From: Paenibacillus methanolicus
Lineage (GTDB): Bacteria; Bacillota; Bacilli; Paenibacillales; Paenibacillaceae
Assembly: GCF_008124765.1 (NCBI RefSeq)
Contig: NZ_VNHS01000002.1
Span: 682,001-746,000, forward strand
Direction of reading: 5' to 3'
Length of the DNA stretch: 64,000 nt
The translations under genes were made by a program, and so were the position numbers. The notes below the pieces were generated by a model. That model was given only the letters and a program-made list of their open reading frames with translations. It had not been told where the DNA came from and ran no database searches. Below are positions 7,186 to 16,108 of this stretch, piece after piece. Positions within the stretch are counted from its first letter, which is position 1. Every line of letters starts with the position of its first letter.

Positions 7186-8079
7186 CTAGCTCTTCATCCT
7201 TGGATCCAGCACGTCGCGTAACCCGTCGCCCATCAGGTTGAATCCGAGCACGGTCAGCATGATCGACAAGCCCGGGAATATAACGGTCCACGGCGCGTTG
7301 GCGATGAATTGGCGCGAATCGGACAGCATCTTGCCCCACTCCGGATCGGGCGGCTGCGCCCCCATGCCGAGGAAGCCGAGCGCGGCCGCCTCGATGATCG
7401 CGGTAGCGACGCCGAGCGTGCCCTGCACGATGACCGGACCCATGCAGTTCGGCAAAATGTGATGAAGCAAGATTCGCGGCGTCTTCATGCCGAGCGCTTT
7501 CGCCGCCGTGATGTACTCCTCGTTCTTGATGCTGAGCACCCTCGCCCGAACGAGACGCCCGAACACCGGCACGTTGACGATGGCCACCGCCACGAGCGCG
7601 TTCTGCAGGGACGGACCGAGCGCCGCCACGATCGCGATCGCGAGCAGTATGCCCGGGAACGCGAGCAGGATATCGAATGTCCGGGAAATGAGCATGTCCA
7701 GCCATTTGCCGTAGTAGCCAGCGGCGATGCCAAGCAGCGTGCCGGCGACAATGGAGCCGATGACAGAACTAATGCCCACCCAGAGCGAAATCCGCGTGCC
7801 GTATACGATCCGGGTATAAATATCGCGGCCGAGGTCGTCCGTGCCGAACCAGTGGTCGCCGCTCGGCTTCTGCAGCCGGTTCATCAGATCCTGCGCTTTA
7901 TAATCATAGCTTGTCAGCAGCGGCGCCGCGATGGCGACAAGGACGAAGAAGACGATAATGCCGAGGCCGACAAGGGCCATCTTGTTCTTCCGAAAACTTC
8001 TCCAGCCTTCCAGCCATGGAGAGGTCGAAGCCGCCGCGCCCGCTTGCTGTGGTTGAAGGTTCGTTACGGTTTGAGACAT
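7186..8079 (-). CDS. Oligopeptide/dipeptide ABC transporter permease (OppC/DppC type)
   Basis: A 297-residue inner-membrane permease. The N-terminal soluble stretch leads to SFRKNKMALVG and the first helix, then the OppC-type N-terminal motif, GTDDLGRDIYTRIVYGTRIS near residue 75, and the cytoplasmic EAA loop region EAAALGFLGMGAQPPDPEWG near 230-250 that docks on the ATPases. It pairs with the DppB-type permease 12 bp upstream. The start has a GGAGGAG site. It is the final gene of the five-gene operon. Confidence 0.93.
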   Translation of the reverse strand: MSQTVTNLQPQQAGAAASTSPWLEGWRSFRKNKMALVGLGIIVFFVLVAIAAPLLTSYDYKAQDLMNRLQKPSGDHWFGTDDLGRDIYTRIVYGTRISLWVGISSVIGSIVAGTLLGIAAGYYGKWLDMLISRTFDILLAFPGILLAIAIVAALGPSLQNALVAVAIVNVPVFGRLVRARVLSIKNEEYITAAKALGMKTPRILLHHILPNCMGPVIVQGTLGVATAIIEAAALGFLGMGAQPPDPEWGKMLSDSRQFIANAPWTVIFPGLSIMLTVLGFNLMGDGLRDVLDPRMKS

Positions 8080-8091
8080 GGCGCACTCCTC

Positions 8092-9096
8092 CTAATCATA
8101 GCTGATCCGCGGATCGACGGCCGCGTAGAGCAGGTCGATCAGCAAGTTAATCATGACGAAAATAAACGCGATGATGAGAATGCCCGACTGGATGACCGGA
8201 TAGTCCCGCGAGCTGATCGCTTCGAAAATATACCGGCCGATTCCTGGCCAAGCAAAGATCGTCTCCGTCAACACCGCGCCGCCGAGCAAGAGCCCTGTCT
8301 GCAAACCGATGATGGTCAGTACCGGGATGAACGCATTGCGCAGCGCATGGCGGTAGATGACCCAGAATTGCGACAAGCCCTTGGAACGCGCGGTGCGAAT
8401 GTAGTCGGAGCGCAGTACCTCGAGCATGCTCGAGCGCGTCATCCGGGCGATGATCGCCATCGGAATGGTGCCCAGCGCGATGCCAGGCAAGATCAAATGC
8501 TTGATCGCGGTCCACATCTGATCCCAGCGACCGGCGATTATGGCGTCGATGACGTACAGGTTCGTGACGGCGTCGATCGGATCGCGCGGGTTCATACGGC
8601 CGATGGACGGCAGCCAGTGCAGCTTCAGAGCGAAAATCCACTGTTCCATCAGACCGATCCAGAATATCGGCATCGACACGCCGATCAAGGCGATGAGCAT
8701 GCACAAGTAGTCGAACCACGAGTTGTGCTTCCATGCGCTGATGATGCCGGCGTTGACGCCGACGAAGACGGCGAGCGCCATCGCGACCAGCGTCAGCTCG
8801 AGCGTCGCCGCCAGGTAAGGCCAGATTTCCTTGGCGATCGGCTCCTTCGTCTTGATCGACGTGCCGAGATCGCCCGTTACGAGCTTCTTCAAATAATCGC
8901 CGTACTGGACGTACAGCGGTTCATCCAGCTTCAATTCCTGCCGCAGCGCCGCCTTCGATTCCGGGCTTGCCTTCTCCCCGAGAATGACGTCAGCCGGATC
9001 GCCGGGAATGGCATGGATGATGGCGAAGACGATGATCGTCATGCCGAGCAGAACCGGAATGAGCATCAGCAAGCGTCGAACGGTGTAATTTAGCAT
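8092..9096 (-). CDS. Oligopeptide/dipeptide ABC transporter permease (OppB/DppB type)
   Basis: This 334-residue permease opens with YTVRRLLMLIPVLLGMTIIV and the conserved IPGDP of OppB-type proteins, and has six predicted helices and the AR.KGLSQFWVIYRHALRNA cytoplasmic loop that contacts an ATPase. It forms the membrane channel with the OppC-type subunit. It follows the binding-protein gene after a 78-bp gap holding a hairpin, which would let the binding protein be made in excess. Confidence 0.93.
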   Translation of the reverse strand: MLNYTVRRLLMLIPVLLGMTIIVFAIIHAIPGDPADVILGEKASPESKAALRQELKLDEPLYVQYGDYLKKLVTGDLGTSIKTKEPIAKEIWPYLAATLELTLVAMALAVFVGVNAGIISAWKHNSWFDYLCMLIALIGVSMPIFWIGLMEQWIFALKLHWLPSIGRMNPRDPIDAVTNLYVIDAIIAGRWDQMWTAIKHLILPGIALGTIPMAIIARMTRSSMLEVLRSDYIRTARSKGLSQFWVIYRHALRNAFIPVLTIIGLQTGLLLGGAVLTETIFAWPGIGRYIFEAISSRDYPVIQSGILIIAFIFVMINLLIDLLYAAVDPRISYD

Positions 9097-9127
9097 GCAA
9101 CCGTCACCCTTTTATTAGAAAGTAGAA

Positions 9128-9148
9128 GGCGGTAGGTGACCTACCGCC
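9128..9148 (-). other. Intercistronic hairpin in the opp/dpp operon
   Basis: GGCGGTAGGT and ACCTACCGCC form a perfect 10-bp inverted repeat around one base. It lies between the binding-protein and permease genes. With no strong U-run it is more likely an mRNA-stabilising structure or a partial terminator raising the ratio of binding protein to permease. Confidence 0.6.
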
Positions 9149-9174
9149 TCGCGTGGAGTCCAAACTTGCTGTTC

Positions 9175-10854
9175 TTATTTAAAGGAAATCGTGTCGTACG
9201 CTTCGGAACCGGTCGGCGACGGAATATAGCCGTCCAGGTTCGCTTTGCCCGCCAGCAGCGGCGTGGAGTGAACGAGCGGCACCCAAGGCGCGTCCGCTTT
9301 GATCAGCACCTGCGCTTGCTTGTACAGCTCTTCGCGCTTCGCCGGATCGGTCTCGGACTGGCCGGCTACGAGCAGCTTGTGCACTTCGTCGTTGCTATAG
9401 AAGCTGTAGTTGTTGCTGCCGATGCTGTCCTTGTCGAGCAGCGCGTACAGGAAGTTGTCCGGGTCGCCGTTGTCGCCCTGCCAGCCGAGCATGTACAGGT
9501 CGTCCTTGTCGCCCTTCTGCGTGTCGTCCAGGTACGTCGCCCACTCCGGCGAGACGATGTTCGTCTTCACGCCGATCTTCTCGAAATCCGCTTGGATCGC
9601 TTCCGCCACTTTCTTGCCGTCCGGCATGTACGGACGCGCAACCGGCATCGCGTAGAACGTCAGCGGATCCGGCAAGCCGTTCGGGTAACCTGCATCGGCG
9701 AGTAGCTGCTTCGCTTTCTCGAGGTCATACGGGTAATCCTGAACGTCGTCGTTGTAACCAAGCGTCGATGGCGGCATCGGGTTCTTCGCCGGCTCCGCAA
9801 GGCCGCCGTAGAACGCGTTGATGATGCCTTCTTTGTTGACCGCATGGTTAAGCGCGACGCGCACTTTCACGTTATCGAACGGCGCCTTCTTCAGATTGAA
9901 GCCGAGGTAGCCGACGTTGAAGGACGCGCGCTCGATCTTCTGCAGATTCGTATCGCCTTCCAGCTTGCTCAGGTCGTCCGGGTTGACGCCTTCCATCATG
10001 TCGATCTCGCCGTTCTGCAGCGCCGTGAAGCGCGCGGAGTTGTCCGGGATGACCGTGATGATGACGCGGTTCAGCTTAGGCAGACCTTCTTGCCAGAAAG
10101 TCGGGTTCTTCTCCACGGTGATGGACTCGTTGCGTTTCCACTCTTTGAAGACGAACGGGCCGGTGCCGACAGGCTCGGACTTGAACTTCTCCTTCTTCTC
10201 TTCGATCGCCTTCGGCGAGCCGATCGCGAACGCCGGCATCGCCAGGTTCTGGAGGAACGGCGCTTGCGGCTTGTTCAGCGTGAATTGAACGGTGGTCGCG
10301 TCGACCGCCTTCACTTCCTTGATGACGCGGCTGCCATCCGGACCGAACATGGAGTCGAAGTAGTCGAACGAATCGCCTTCGAATTTGAACGGGCTCTTCG
10401 GATCGAGCCAACGGTTGAAGTTGAATACGACCGCGTCGGCGTTGAAGTCGGTGCCGTCATGGAATTTGACGCCTTGGCGAAGCTTGAACGTGTACGTCAG
10501 GCCGTCCGGGGAATTCTCCCAGCTCTCGGCGAGCGCGCCTTCGACTTCCGTCGTGCCTTCTTTGTAGTCCAGCAGCGTGTCGAAAATTTGCTGCGTTGCC
10601 TTGAACGATTCGCCGTCCGTGACGATGGACGGGTCGAGCGCAGACGAGTCGCCGCCGCGTGCAACAATTAGCGTGTCTTGCGTGGAAGCTTCCGATGCCG
10701 CGCCGTTGTTCGCGCCTTCGGTGCCCGCGTTCGTATTCTCCGTCTTCGGCTGATTAGCCGTGTTGTTGCCTTCGTTGCTGCTGCAGCCGGCCAGCAAGAC
10801 CGATGTCGCCAGCACGACGGCCACGCCGCCTTTCATCCACTGTTTGTTGCTCAT
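9175..10854 (-). CDS. Oligopeptide-binding lipoprotein (SBP family 5)
   Basis: The 559-residue product starts with a lipoprotein signal, lysine then a hydrophobic stretch ending LLAGC, with Cys lipidated. A Gly/Asn/Thr linker follows, then the family 5 solute-binding domain. Hallmarks are LVVARGGDSSALDPS, TYTFKLRQGVKFHDGTDFNA around residue 140, and VGTGPFVFKEWKRNE. It captures peptides outside the membrane for the adjacent permeases. The ATG chosen is the one eight bases after GAGGAG; an upstream in-frame GTG lies in the ribosome-binding site. Confidence 0.93.
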   Translation of the reverse strand: MSNKQWMKGGVAVVLATSVLLAGCSSNEGNNTANQPKTENTNAGTEGANNGAASEASTQDTLIVARGGDSSALDPSIVTDGESFKATQQIFDTLLDYKEGTTEVEGALAESWENSPDGLTYTFKLRQGVKFHDGTDFNADAVVFNFNRWLDPKSPFKFEGDSFDYFDSMFGPDGSRVIKEVKAVDATTVQFTLNKPQAPFLQNLAMPAFAIGSPKAIEEKKEKFKSEPVGTGPFVFKEWKRNESITVEKNPTFWQEGLPKLNRVIITVIPDNSARFTALQNGEIDMMEGVNPDDLSKLEGDTNLQKIERASFNVGYLGFNLKKAPFDNVKVRVALNHAVNKEGIINAFYGGLAEPAKNPMPPSTLGYNDDVQDYPYDLEKAKQLLADAGYPNGLPDPLTFYAMPVARPYMPDGKKVAEAIQADFEKIGVKTNIVSPEWATYLDDTQKGDKDDLYMLGWQGDNGDPDNFLYALLDKDSIGSNNYSFYSNDEVHKLLVAGQSETDPAKREELYKQAQVLIKADAPWVPLVHSTPLLAGKANLDGYIPSPTGSEAYDTISFK

Positions 10855-10902
10855 GAGACCCACTCCTCTTAATATGATGTCGCTATGTATGATTGCGCGA
10901 TC

Positions 10903-11886
10903 TCATCCTTGCCCTGCGGCGGGATAGAGATGACAAGCCACGAAATGATCGTCGCCCGTCTGTTGAAGCACGGGACGCTCGGTGCGGCACCGGTCGGTCG
11001 CGGCCGGGCAGCGGGTATTGAACACGCAGCCTGCCGGCACGTTCGCGGGGCTCGGCACTTCGCCCTGAAGCAAAATGCGTTCCTTCGCGGCGCCCGGCTC
11101 CGGTGACGGAGCAGCGGATAAAAGCGCCTGGGTGTACGGATGCTGCGGATCCCGGTAGAGCGAATGCTTGTCCGCGATCTCCACGATGCGTCCCAAGTAC
11201 ATGACCGCGACCCGGTCGCAGAAGTGCTTCACGACGCTAAGATCATGGGCGATGAAGACGTACGTCAGCTTGAAGCTTTCCTGCAGATCCTGCATCAGAT
11301 TAAGAATCTGGGATTGGATCGATACGTCGAGCGCCGACACCGGCTCGTCCGCGACGATGAGCTTCGGCTTCAGCATGAGCGCCTTGGCGATCGCGATCCG
11401 CTGACGCTGGCCGCCGGAGAATTGATGCGGATAGCGGTCCAGCTGCGAGACGTTGAGGCCGACCGTGACGATCAGCTCCTCAACCAGCTTCTTGCGCTCC
11501 TTCGCATCGCCGATGCCGTGAACGATCAGCGGCTCCTCCAGGATTTTGCGAACCTTGTGCCGCGGATTAAGCGAAGCGAACGGGTCTTGGAAAATGATCT
11601 GCATCTCCCTGCGCTTGCGGCGCATCTCTTCCCTAGAGAGCTTCGTCACGTCCTCGCCTTGGAACAATACTTGTCCCGCCGTCGGCTCGATCAATCGCAG
11701 CAGCGACCGCCCCGTCGTCGATTTGCCGCAGCCGCTCTCGCCCACGATACCGAAGGACTCTCCTTCTTTCACCGCGAACGAAACGCCGTCGACCGCCTTG
11801 ACTTGCCCAACCTCCCGCTGCATGAGTCCTTTGCGAATCGGATAGTAAGTGGACAATTCGTTTACTTCCAGTAAGTTCTGTGTCAT
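10903..11886 (-). CDS. Oligopeptide ABC transporter ATPase (OppF/DppF type)
   Basis: A 327-residue ATPase with Walker A GESGCGKST near residue 50, Q-loop IIFQDPFASLNPR, signature SGGQRQRIAIAKAL, Walker B LIVADEPVSALD and the H-loop His in AHDLS. The C-terminal oligo_HPY extension carries CVFNTRCPAATDRC, whose three Cys plus a later Cys match the 4Fe-4S or Zn-like motif of OppD/OppF. It is the second gene of the operon, 15 bp after the OppD-type ATPase, and would form the heterodimeric motor with it. Confidence 0.93.
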   Translation of the reverse strand: MTQNLLEVNELSTYYPIRKGLMQREVGQVKAVDGVSFAVKEGESFGIVGESGCGKSTTGRSLLRLIEPTAGQVLFQGEDVTKLSREEMRRKRREMQIIFQDPFASLNPRHKVRKILEEPLIVHGIGDAKERKKLVEELIVTVGLNVSQLDRYPHQFSGGQRQRIAIAKALMLKPKLIVADEPVSALDVSIQSQILNLMQDLQESFKLTYVFIAHDLSVVKHFCDRVAVMYLGRIVEIADKHSLYRDPQHPYTQALLSAAPSPEPGAAKERILLQGEVPSPANVPAGCVFNTRCPAATDRCRTERPVLQQTGDDHFVACHLYPAAGQG

Positions 11887-11901
11887 GTGCTCGTCCCCTC
11901 T

Positions 11902-12876
11902 CTACCCGTTCAGCCAGCAGCGGGACCGGTGTCCCGCTTCCTCGCCCGACTGTACCAGCTCCGGAAGCTCGGCGGCGCAGCGGTCCATGGCGAATTCGCA
12001 GCGCGGCGCGAACCGGCAGCCCTGCTTGATCGTCCCCGGGAGCGGCACGCTGCCCTTGATGGAGTACAATCTGCGAACATCGTCTTCCATGCGCGGGATG
12101 GAGCGAATGAGCCCTTTGGTGTAAGGATGCTGCGGGTTGCGGAATACTTCCTCCACCGTGCCTTCCTCCACCACTTTGCCCGCGTACATGACGACGACGC
12201 GCTGGCACATCTCCGCGACGACGCCCAGATCGTGGGTAATCATCAGGATCGCGGTGCCCGTCTCCTCGTTCAGCTTCTTCATCAAATCGAGAATTTGCGC
12301 CTGGATCGTCACGTCGAGCGCCGTCGTCGGCTCGTCCGCGATGAGCAGCTCCGGCTCGCAGCAGAGCGCGATGGCGATCATAACGCGCTGCCGCATGCCG
12401 CCCGACAGACGATGCGGATATTCATTGACGATCTGTTCGGCGCGCGGAATCCCGACTTTCTTCAGCATCGCCACGGCGTGCGCCTTCGCGTCTTTCTTGC
12501 TGATCTTGCGATGAATGCGCAGCGTCTCGGCGATCTGGTCGCCGATCGTAAGGAGCGGATTGAGCGAAGTCATCGGCTCCTGGAAAATCATCGAGATCTC
12601 TTCGCCGCGAATTCGGCGCATCCGGCTCTCGCCGGCCTTCGCGATATCTTCGTCCTTGAACCGGATCGAGCCGCCCGCGATGCTGCCGACCGGCTTGGGC
12701 AGCAGCTGCATGATCGAGAGCGAAGTGACGCTCTTGCCGCAGCCGGATTCCCCGACGATGCCGACGATCTCGCCTTTGCGGATCGTCAGATCGACGCCGT
12801 CGACGGCGGGAATGACGCCCCGGTCCGTCTTAAAATGAGTCTGCAAGTTGGCAATTTCGAGTAACGTCTGACCCAT
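11902..12876 (-). CDS. Oligopeptide ABC transporter ATPase (OppD/DppD type)
   Basis: The 324-residue first gene of the operon has Walker A GESGCGKSV, Q-loop MIFQEPMTSLNP, signature LSGGMRQRVMIAIAL, Walker B LLIADEPTTALDVT and a C-terminal Cys-rich oligo_HPY segment (CRFAPRCEFAMDRC). An AGGGGG site precedes the ATG. An AT-rich regulatory region with a good promoter lies upstream. Together the operon encodes a complete importer for peptides; a nickel or heme-type specificity cannot be excluded from sequence. Confidence 0.93.
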   Translation of the reverse strand: MGQTLLEIANLQTHFKTDRGVIPAVDGVDLTIRKGEIVGIVGESGCGKSVTSLSIMQLLPKPVGSIAGGSIRFKDEDIAKAGESRMRRIRGEEISMIFQEPMTSLNPLLTIGDQIAETLRIHRKISKKDAKAHAVAMLKKVGIPRAEQIVNEYPHRLSGGMRQRVMIAIALCCEPELLIADEPTTALDVTIQAQILDLMKKLNEETGTAILMITHDLGVVAEMCQRVVVMYAGKVVEEGTVEEVFRNPQHPYTKGLIRSIPRMEDDVRRLYSIKGSVPLPGTIKQGCRFAPRCEFAMDRCAAELPELVQSGEEAGHRSRCWLNG

Positions 12877-12994
12877 TTTCTACCCCCTATAACGTGTCAA
12901 CTCTATGTAAACTATGAAGACACCTGCAAAAAACTAAATTATGTAATATATCACGACTCAATTCGGTATTAATTTCTAATTTTTGCGTATTAAC

Positions 12995-13024
12995 AGTATA
13001 TTAATAGACTAAAAGTTATGTCAA
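12995..13024 (-). promoter_or_regulatory. Promoter of the oligopeptide transporter operon
   Basis: On the minus strand TTGACA (13019-13024) and TATACT (12995-13000) are separated by 18 bp. The start codon of the first ATPase is about 110 nt beyond the likely transcription start. An inverted repeat directly overlaps the upstream edge of the -35 box. Confidence 0.6.
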
Positions 13025-13108
13025 TTCATTTTTTTCATGAATTATGTGATATTAAATAACATTATTCTCGTTATACATATTTATTAATAATTATTCATCG
13101 TTATGAAT
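13023..13108. promoter_or_regulatory. Repeated ATTCAT...ATGAAT inverted repeats
   Basis: AATTCAT and ATGAATT (13023-13029 and 13037-13043) and a second pair ATTCAT-CGTT-ATGAAT (13093-13108) lie just upstream of the operon promoter. They look like two operators for one regulator, or nucleation sites for a nitrogen- or peptide-responsive repressor; the identity is not known. Confidence 0.4.
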
Positions 13109-13497
13109 ATGGAATTAAATTACATAAAGAAAAACAAAGCACTTATCTCGCAAAACAGCTCGTCTAATTTGTATTTTTATAATAATGTCCTGCATAATAA
13201 CGCTTACAAATTTAGGGATTTCCACAATTGACGCCGATCTGCTCGAATCTTCTCCGTCTTTCCATTCATATCCACCTTCACCTGCTCGTTCATGTCAATT
13301 GAAAGCGTTTGACGTTGAGACGGCAGCACGGTGCCCGAGTAAAGGTGACGGATTAGCTGACACTGAATCTCCTACTTACAGGGAATATTAGGATCTTGTT
13401 GTAACTAAGTGTCGCGATGCTCGGACTACTCCATTCTCCCTTAAATTGGAAATTCCGCCATCGTAGTTTAGGATCCTCCGACTTAACGACGGCAACC
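13109..13497. other. AT-rich intergenic stretch, no gene seen
   Basis: The first part is distinctly AT-rich compared with the neighbouring genes. The latter part (about 13380-13490) contains TTAGGATC twice, 80 bp apart, and a TTAAATTGGAAATTCC block resembling abundant intergenic repeats of Paenibacillus as I remember them. A single plus-strand frame of 68 codons lacks a ribosome-binding site. A weak cre-like AAAGCGTTTGAC occurs near 13300. Confidence 0.4.
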
Positions 13498-13534
13498 AAA
13501 AAAGCACCCTTCATTCGAAAATGAAAGGTGCTTT
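13498..13534 (-). terminator. Terminator of the first CUT1 transporter operon
   Basis: AAAGCACC and GGTGCTTT form the outer stem with an extended CTTCATT/AATGAAA inner stem and a short loop. Six U follow on the minus strand. It lies a few bases beyond the solute-binding-protein stop codon. Confidence 0.8.
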
Positions 13535-13540
13535 GCCGTC

Positions 13541-15121
13541 TTATTGCTGGCTCGTTTTCTCTTTGTACATCGCGTTCGTGTCTTCGACGTGCTTCTTGAA
13601 GTTGGCGTCGTTCTTGAACGTCTCGACGAACTTGTCCCAATCTTCAAGGCTGCTCTGGCCGATGATGACGTTCACGATCATGTCGAAGCGCTTCTTGTTC
13701 CAGTCCGCGCCTCTCTCCTTGAAGCCGTCCGTCGCCGGCAGGCCGTACGTCGGATCCGCGACCGCATTCGGCTTGATGGAATCGACGAGCTGGTGGTTGT
13801 ACTCGCGCACGTCGGCCGGCATGCCCGCCGCTTCCGCGCGGCCATACTCGTTAAAGTAGCCGGAGAGCATTTGGTTCGTTTGACCGTAACCGGCCGCTTT
13901 GCCTGCGTCCGTCTGCGTAATGAAGCCCGCTTCGTCCACCGTGTAATCTTTGTCCTTGATGCCGTACGAAATCAGATCGTAGCCTTCTTTGGTCGCCGTG
14001 TAGTCGTAGAACTCCAGAATTTTCTTCAGCTTCTCTTCGCTGACTTTCTTGCTGACGAACAGCTGGCCGTAGAAGCCCGGCGCTTCGTTGTAGTACGTTT
14101 TGCCGTCCGCCGCGGCCGGGAACGGATACGCCTTGATGACGGCGTCCTTGTTCGTCTTGTTCAACTCGAACTGGAAGTTCCAGCCGTCGTTGACGTTGCC
14201 GTACCACATGCCCGCTTTGTTCTGCAGGATGTTTTCCTTGACTTGCACGCTCTTTAGTACCGGCATATCCGGGATGATGTTGCCCTTCTTGAACTCTTCG
14301 CTGAAGAACGCCAGGTTGTCCTTGAATTGCGGCGTCCACCAGTCCGGAATGAGCGCGCCGCTTCCGTCGTCCTTCCAGTTCGTGCCCGTGCCGAACATAT
14401 AGTACGGCAGATTCGGATTCGGGGAGCCCATGAATACGGCGCCGTAGGTGTCATTCTTGCCGTTGCCGTCCGGGTCGTTCTGCGTGAACGCGGTCAGCAC
14501 CTTGTCGAGTTCTTCCATCGTCGACGGCGCCTTTAGGCCGAGTTTGTCGAGCCAGTCCTGGCGGAACATGAGCGCGGATTGGCCGTTGAGCGGACGAACG
14601 CGCGGCAGCGACATGATTTTGCCTTTGTATTTCACGTTGCTCCAGATGTTCTCCGGATACGCGGCGAGGTTCGGATAATCCTTAATGAAGTCCGTCAAAT
14701 CCCAGAAAGCGCCCTGGTCGATCGCATTGGCGTATGTCGGCGTCAGATTGAGGTCCTCGACGAACATGACGTCCGTCAGGTTGTTGCCCGCGAGCAGCGC
14801 CGTCAGCTTCTCGGTGATGTTGTTCGCCGGGATATAATTGACCTTCAGGTTGATATTCAGCTTCTCGTTGATCTGCTTGATCGCTTCCAGATCGTTCGGC
14901 GGCGATTCCGCGAACGTGATCGTCGTGATCGTAATATCGGTCGGCTCGGCTTTTGTCTCTTCTTTGCCGGCGTTAGCCCCTGCGTTCGATCCGCTGTTCG
15001 TTCCCGCGTTCGATGCCGCGCTATTGCCGCCGTTAGTATTATTGCCGCCGCATGCGGCGAGCGTTGTCAGCATAGCGGCGCAGACGACGCAGACCGCAAG
15101 ACGAGTGTGAAGCTTTTTCAT
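13541..15121 (-). CDS. Extracellular sugar-binding lipoprotein (LplA/YtcQ-like)
   Basis: This 526-residue family 1 solute-binding protein begins MKKLHTRLAV with lipobox LAAC, then a Gly/Asn/Ala linker, then the binding domain (ITTITFAESPPNDLEAIKQI...). Long proteins of this type serve CUT1 importers for oligosaccharides. The start used has GGGAGG seven bases upstream; an in-frame ATG nine codons earlier lacks one. It is last in an operon behind two permeases; no ATPase is encoded, as is usual for CUT1 systems that share an MsmX-type ATPase. Confidence 0.92.
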   Translation of the reverse strand: MKKLHTRLAVCVVCAAMLTTLAACGGNNTNGGNSAASNAGTNSGSNAGANAGKEETKAEPTDITITTITFAESPPNDLEAIKQINEKLNINLKVNYIPANNITEKLTALLAGNNLTDVMFVEDLNLTPTYANAIDQGAFWDLTDFIKDYPNLAAYPENIWSNVKYKGKIMSLPRVRPLNGQSALMFRQDWLDKLGLKAPSTMEELDKVLTAFTQNDPDGNGKNDTYGAVFMGSPNPNLPYYMFGTGTNWKDDGSGALIPDWWTPQFKDNLAFFSEEFKKGNIIPDMPVLKSVQVKENILQNKAGMWYGNVNDGWNFQFELNKTNKDAVIKAYPFPAAADGKTYYNEAPGFYGQLFVSKKVSEEKLKKILEFYDYTATKEGYDLISYGIKDKDYTVDEAGFITQTDAGKAAGYGQTNQMLSGYFNEYGRAEAAGMPADVREYNHQLVDSIKPNAVADPTYGLPATDGFKERGADWNKKRFDMIVNVIIGQSSLEDWDKFVETFKNDANFKKHVEDTNAMYKEKTSQQ

Positions 15122-15223
15122 GGAATGACCTCCCTGGTATTCGTACATGATTTTGACCCTCTACCGTCGTGTTGCCCCACAATGTACCGGATACCACCAC
15201 CTCTCAAGTATAGGGCAGGCGGA

Positions 15224-16108
15224 CTAGCCTTTAACAGAGCCCACCATCATGCCTTGCGTGAAATATTTCTGCAGGAACGGATAGACGACGACGATCGGAA
15301 TCGACGAGATGACGACCGCGGCCATCTTGATCACCTGCGGCGGCATGACCTGTTCGCTGCCGAGCATCTGCGCCACCGAAGGATCGGCGACCTGCGTCGA
15401 GGATTGGACGAGCATCAACTGCAGAATGACCTGCATCGGACGGAGCGCGTCGGAGTTGATGTAGAGCACGCCGGCGAAATACGTGTTCCAGTAGGCCACC
15501 GCGAAGAACAAGCCGAACGCCGCCATGGCCGACGCCGAGACCGGAATCATGATGCGGAAGTAGACGCCGATGTCCGAGCAGCCGTCGATCTTGGCCGCTT
15601 CCTCCAGCTCGTCGGGCACTTCCATGTAGAAGTTGCGCATCAGGAACACATACCACGCGCTGGTTAGCGACGGCAGAATAAGCGCCCAGATCGAGTCCAT
15701 CAGCCCGAGCTTGTCGATGAGCAGATAGTTCGGGATCATGCCCGGGTTGAACAACATCGTGATCAGAATCGCGAACAGGATGAACTTCCTGCCTTTCAGC
15801 CGCCTTCTGGAGAGGACGTAAGCGAGCGAGCTCGTGACGATCAGGGAGAGCAGCGTGCCGCCGACGGCGAGAATGCCGCTGATGCCCATGGAACGGAGGA
15901 ACGTTTTGGTCGACAAAATGTATTCGTACGACGCGAGACTCCACGTCTGCGGGATGAGCACGAACGACTTGCTGCCGTATTCGACCGGATCGGTGAACGA
16001 GACGAGAATGACGTACAGGAACGGCAGGAAGGTCGCCAGACCAACCAGCGTCAGAATGAGATACGTGAGGAATGTGACGCTCTTCGCGCCTTCGTGAATG
16101 CGGTTCAG
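15224..16108 (-). CDS. CUT1 sugar ABC permease (LplC/YtcP-like)
   Basis: A 294-residue permease of the MalG type. The EAA loop reads ELEEAAKIDGCSDIGVYFRI near residue 195, and the C terminus FLQKYFTQGMMVGSVKG is diagnostic of LplC-like proteins. The first helix (SVTFLTYLILTLVGLATFLP) lies upstream of the first GTG codon, so the likely start is a CTG that overlaps the TGA of the preceding permease (CTGA), six bases after AGGAGGG. Starting at the internal GTG would remove a needed helix. Confidence 0.88.
   Translation of the reverse strand: MNRIHEGAKSVTFLTYLILTLVGLATFLPFLYVILVSFTDPVEYGSKSFVLIPQTWSLASYEYILSTKTFLRSMGISGILAVGGTLLSLIVTSSLAYVLSRRRLKGRKFILFAILITMLFNPGMIPNYLLIDKLGLMDSIWALILPSLTSAWYVFLMRNFYMEVPDELEEAAKIDGCSDIGVYFRIMIPVSASAMAAFGLFFAVAYWNTYFAGVLYINSDALRPMQVILQLMLVQSSTQVADPSVAQMLGSEQVMPPQVIKMAAVVISSIPIVVVYPFLQKYFTQGMMVGSVKG

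Noticed and set aside
7309-9093. 594-codon plus-strand frame opposite the oligopeptide permeases
   Set aside because: It is rich in Arg, Asp and His and lies wholly opposite two well-conserved permease genes; long antisense frames are expected in GC-rich DNA.
13185-13391. 68-codon plus-strand frame in the AT-rich spacer
   Set aside because: No ribosome-binding site and no protein-like composition.
15962-16108. Second permease starting at the internal GTG
   Set aside because: That start would drop the first membrane helix; the frame continues upstream with a good helix and a ribosome-binding site before a CTG.
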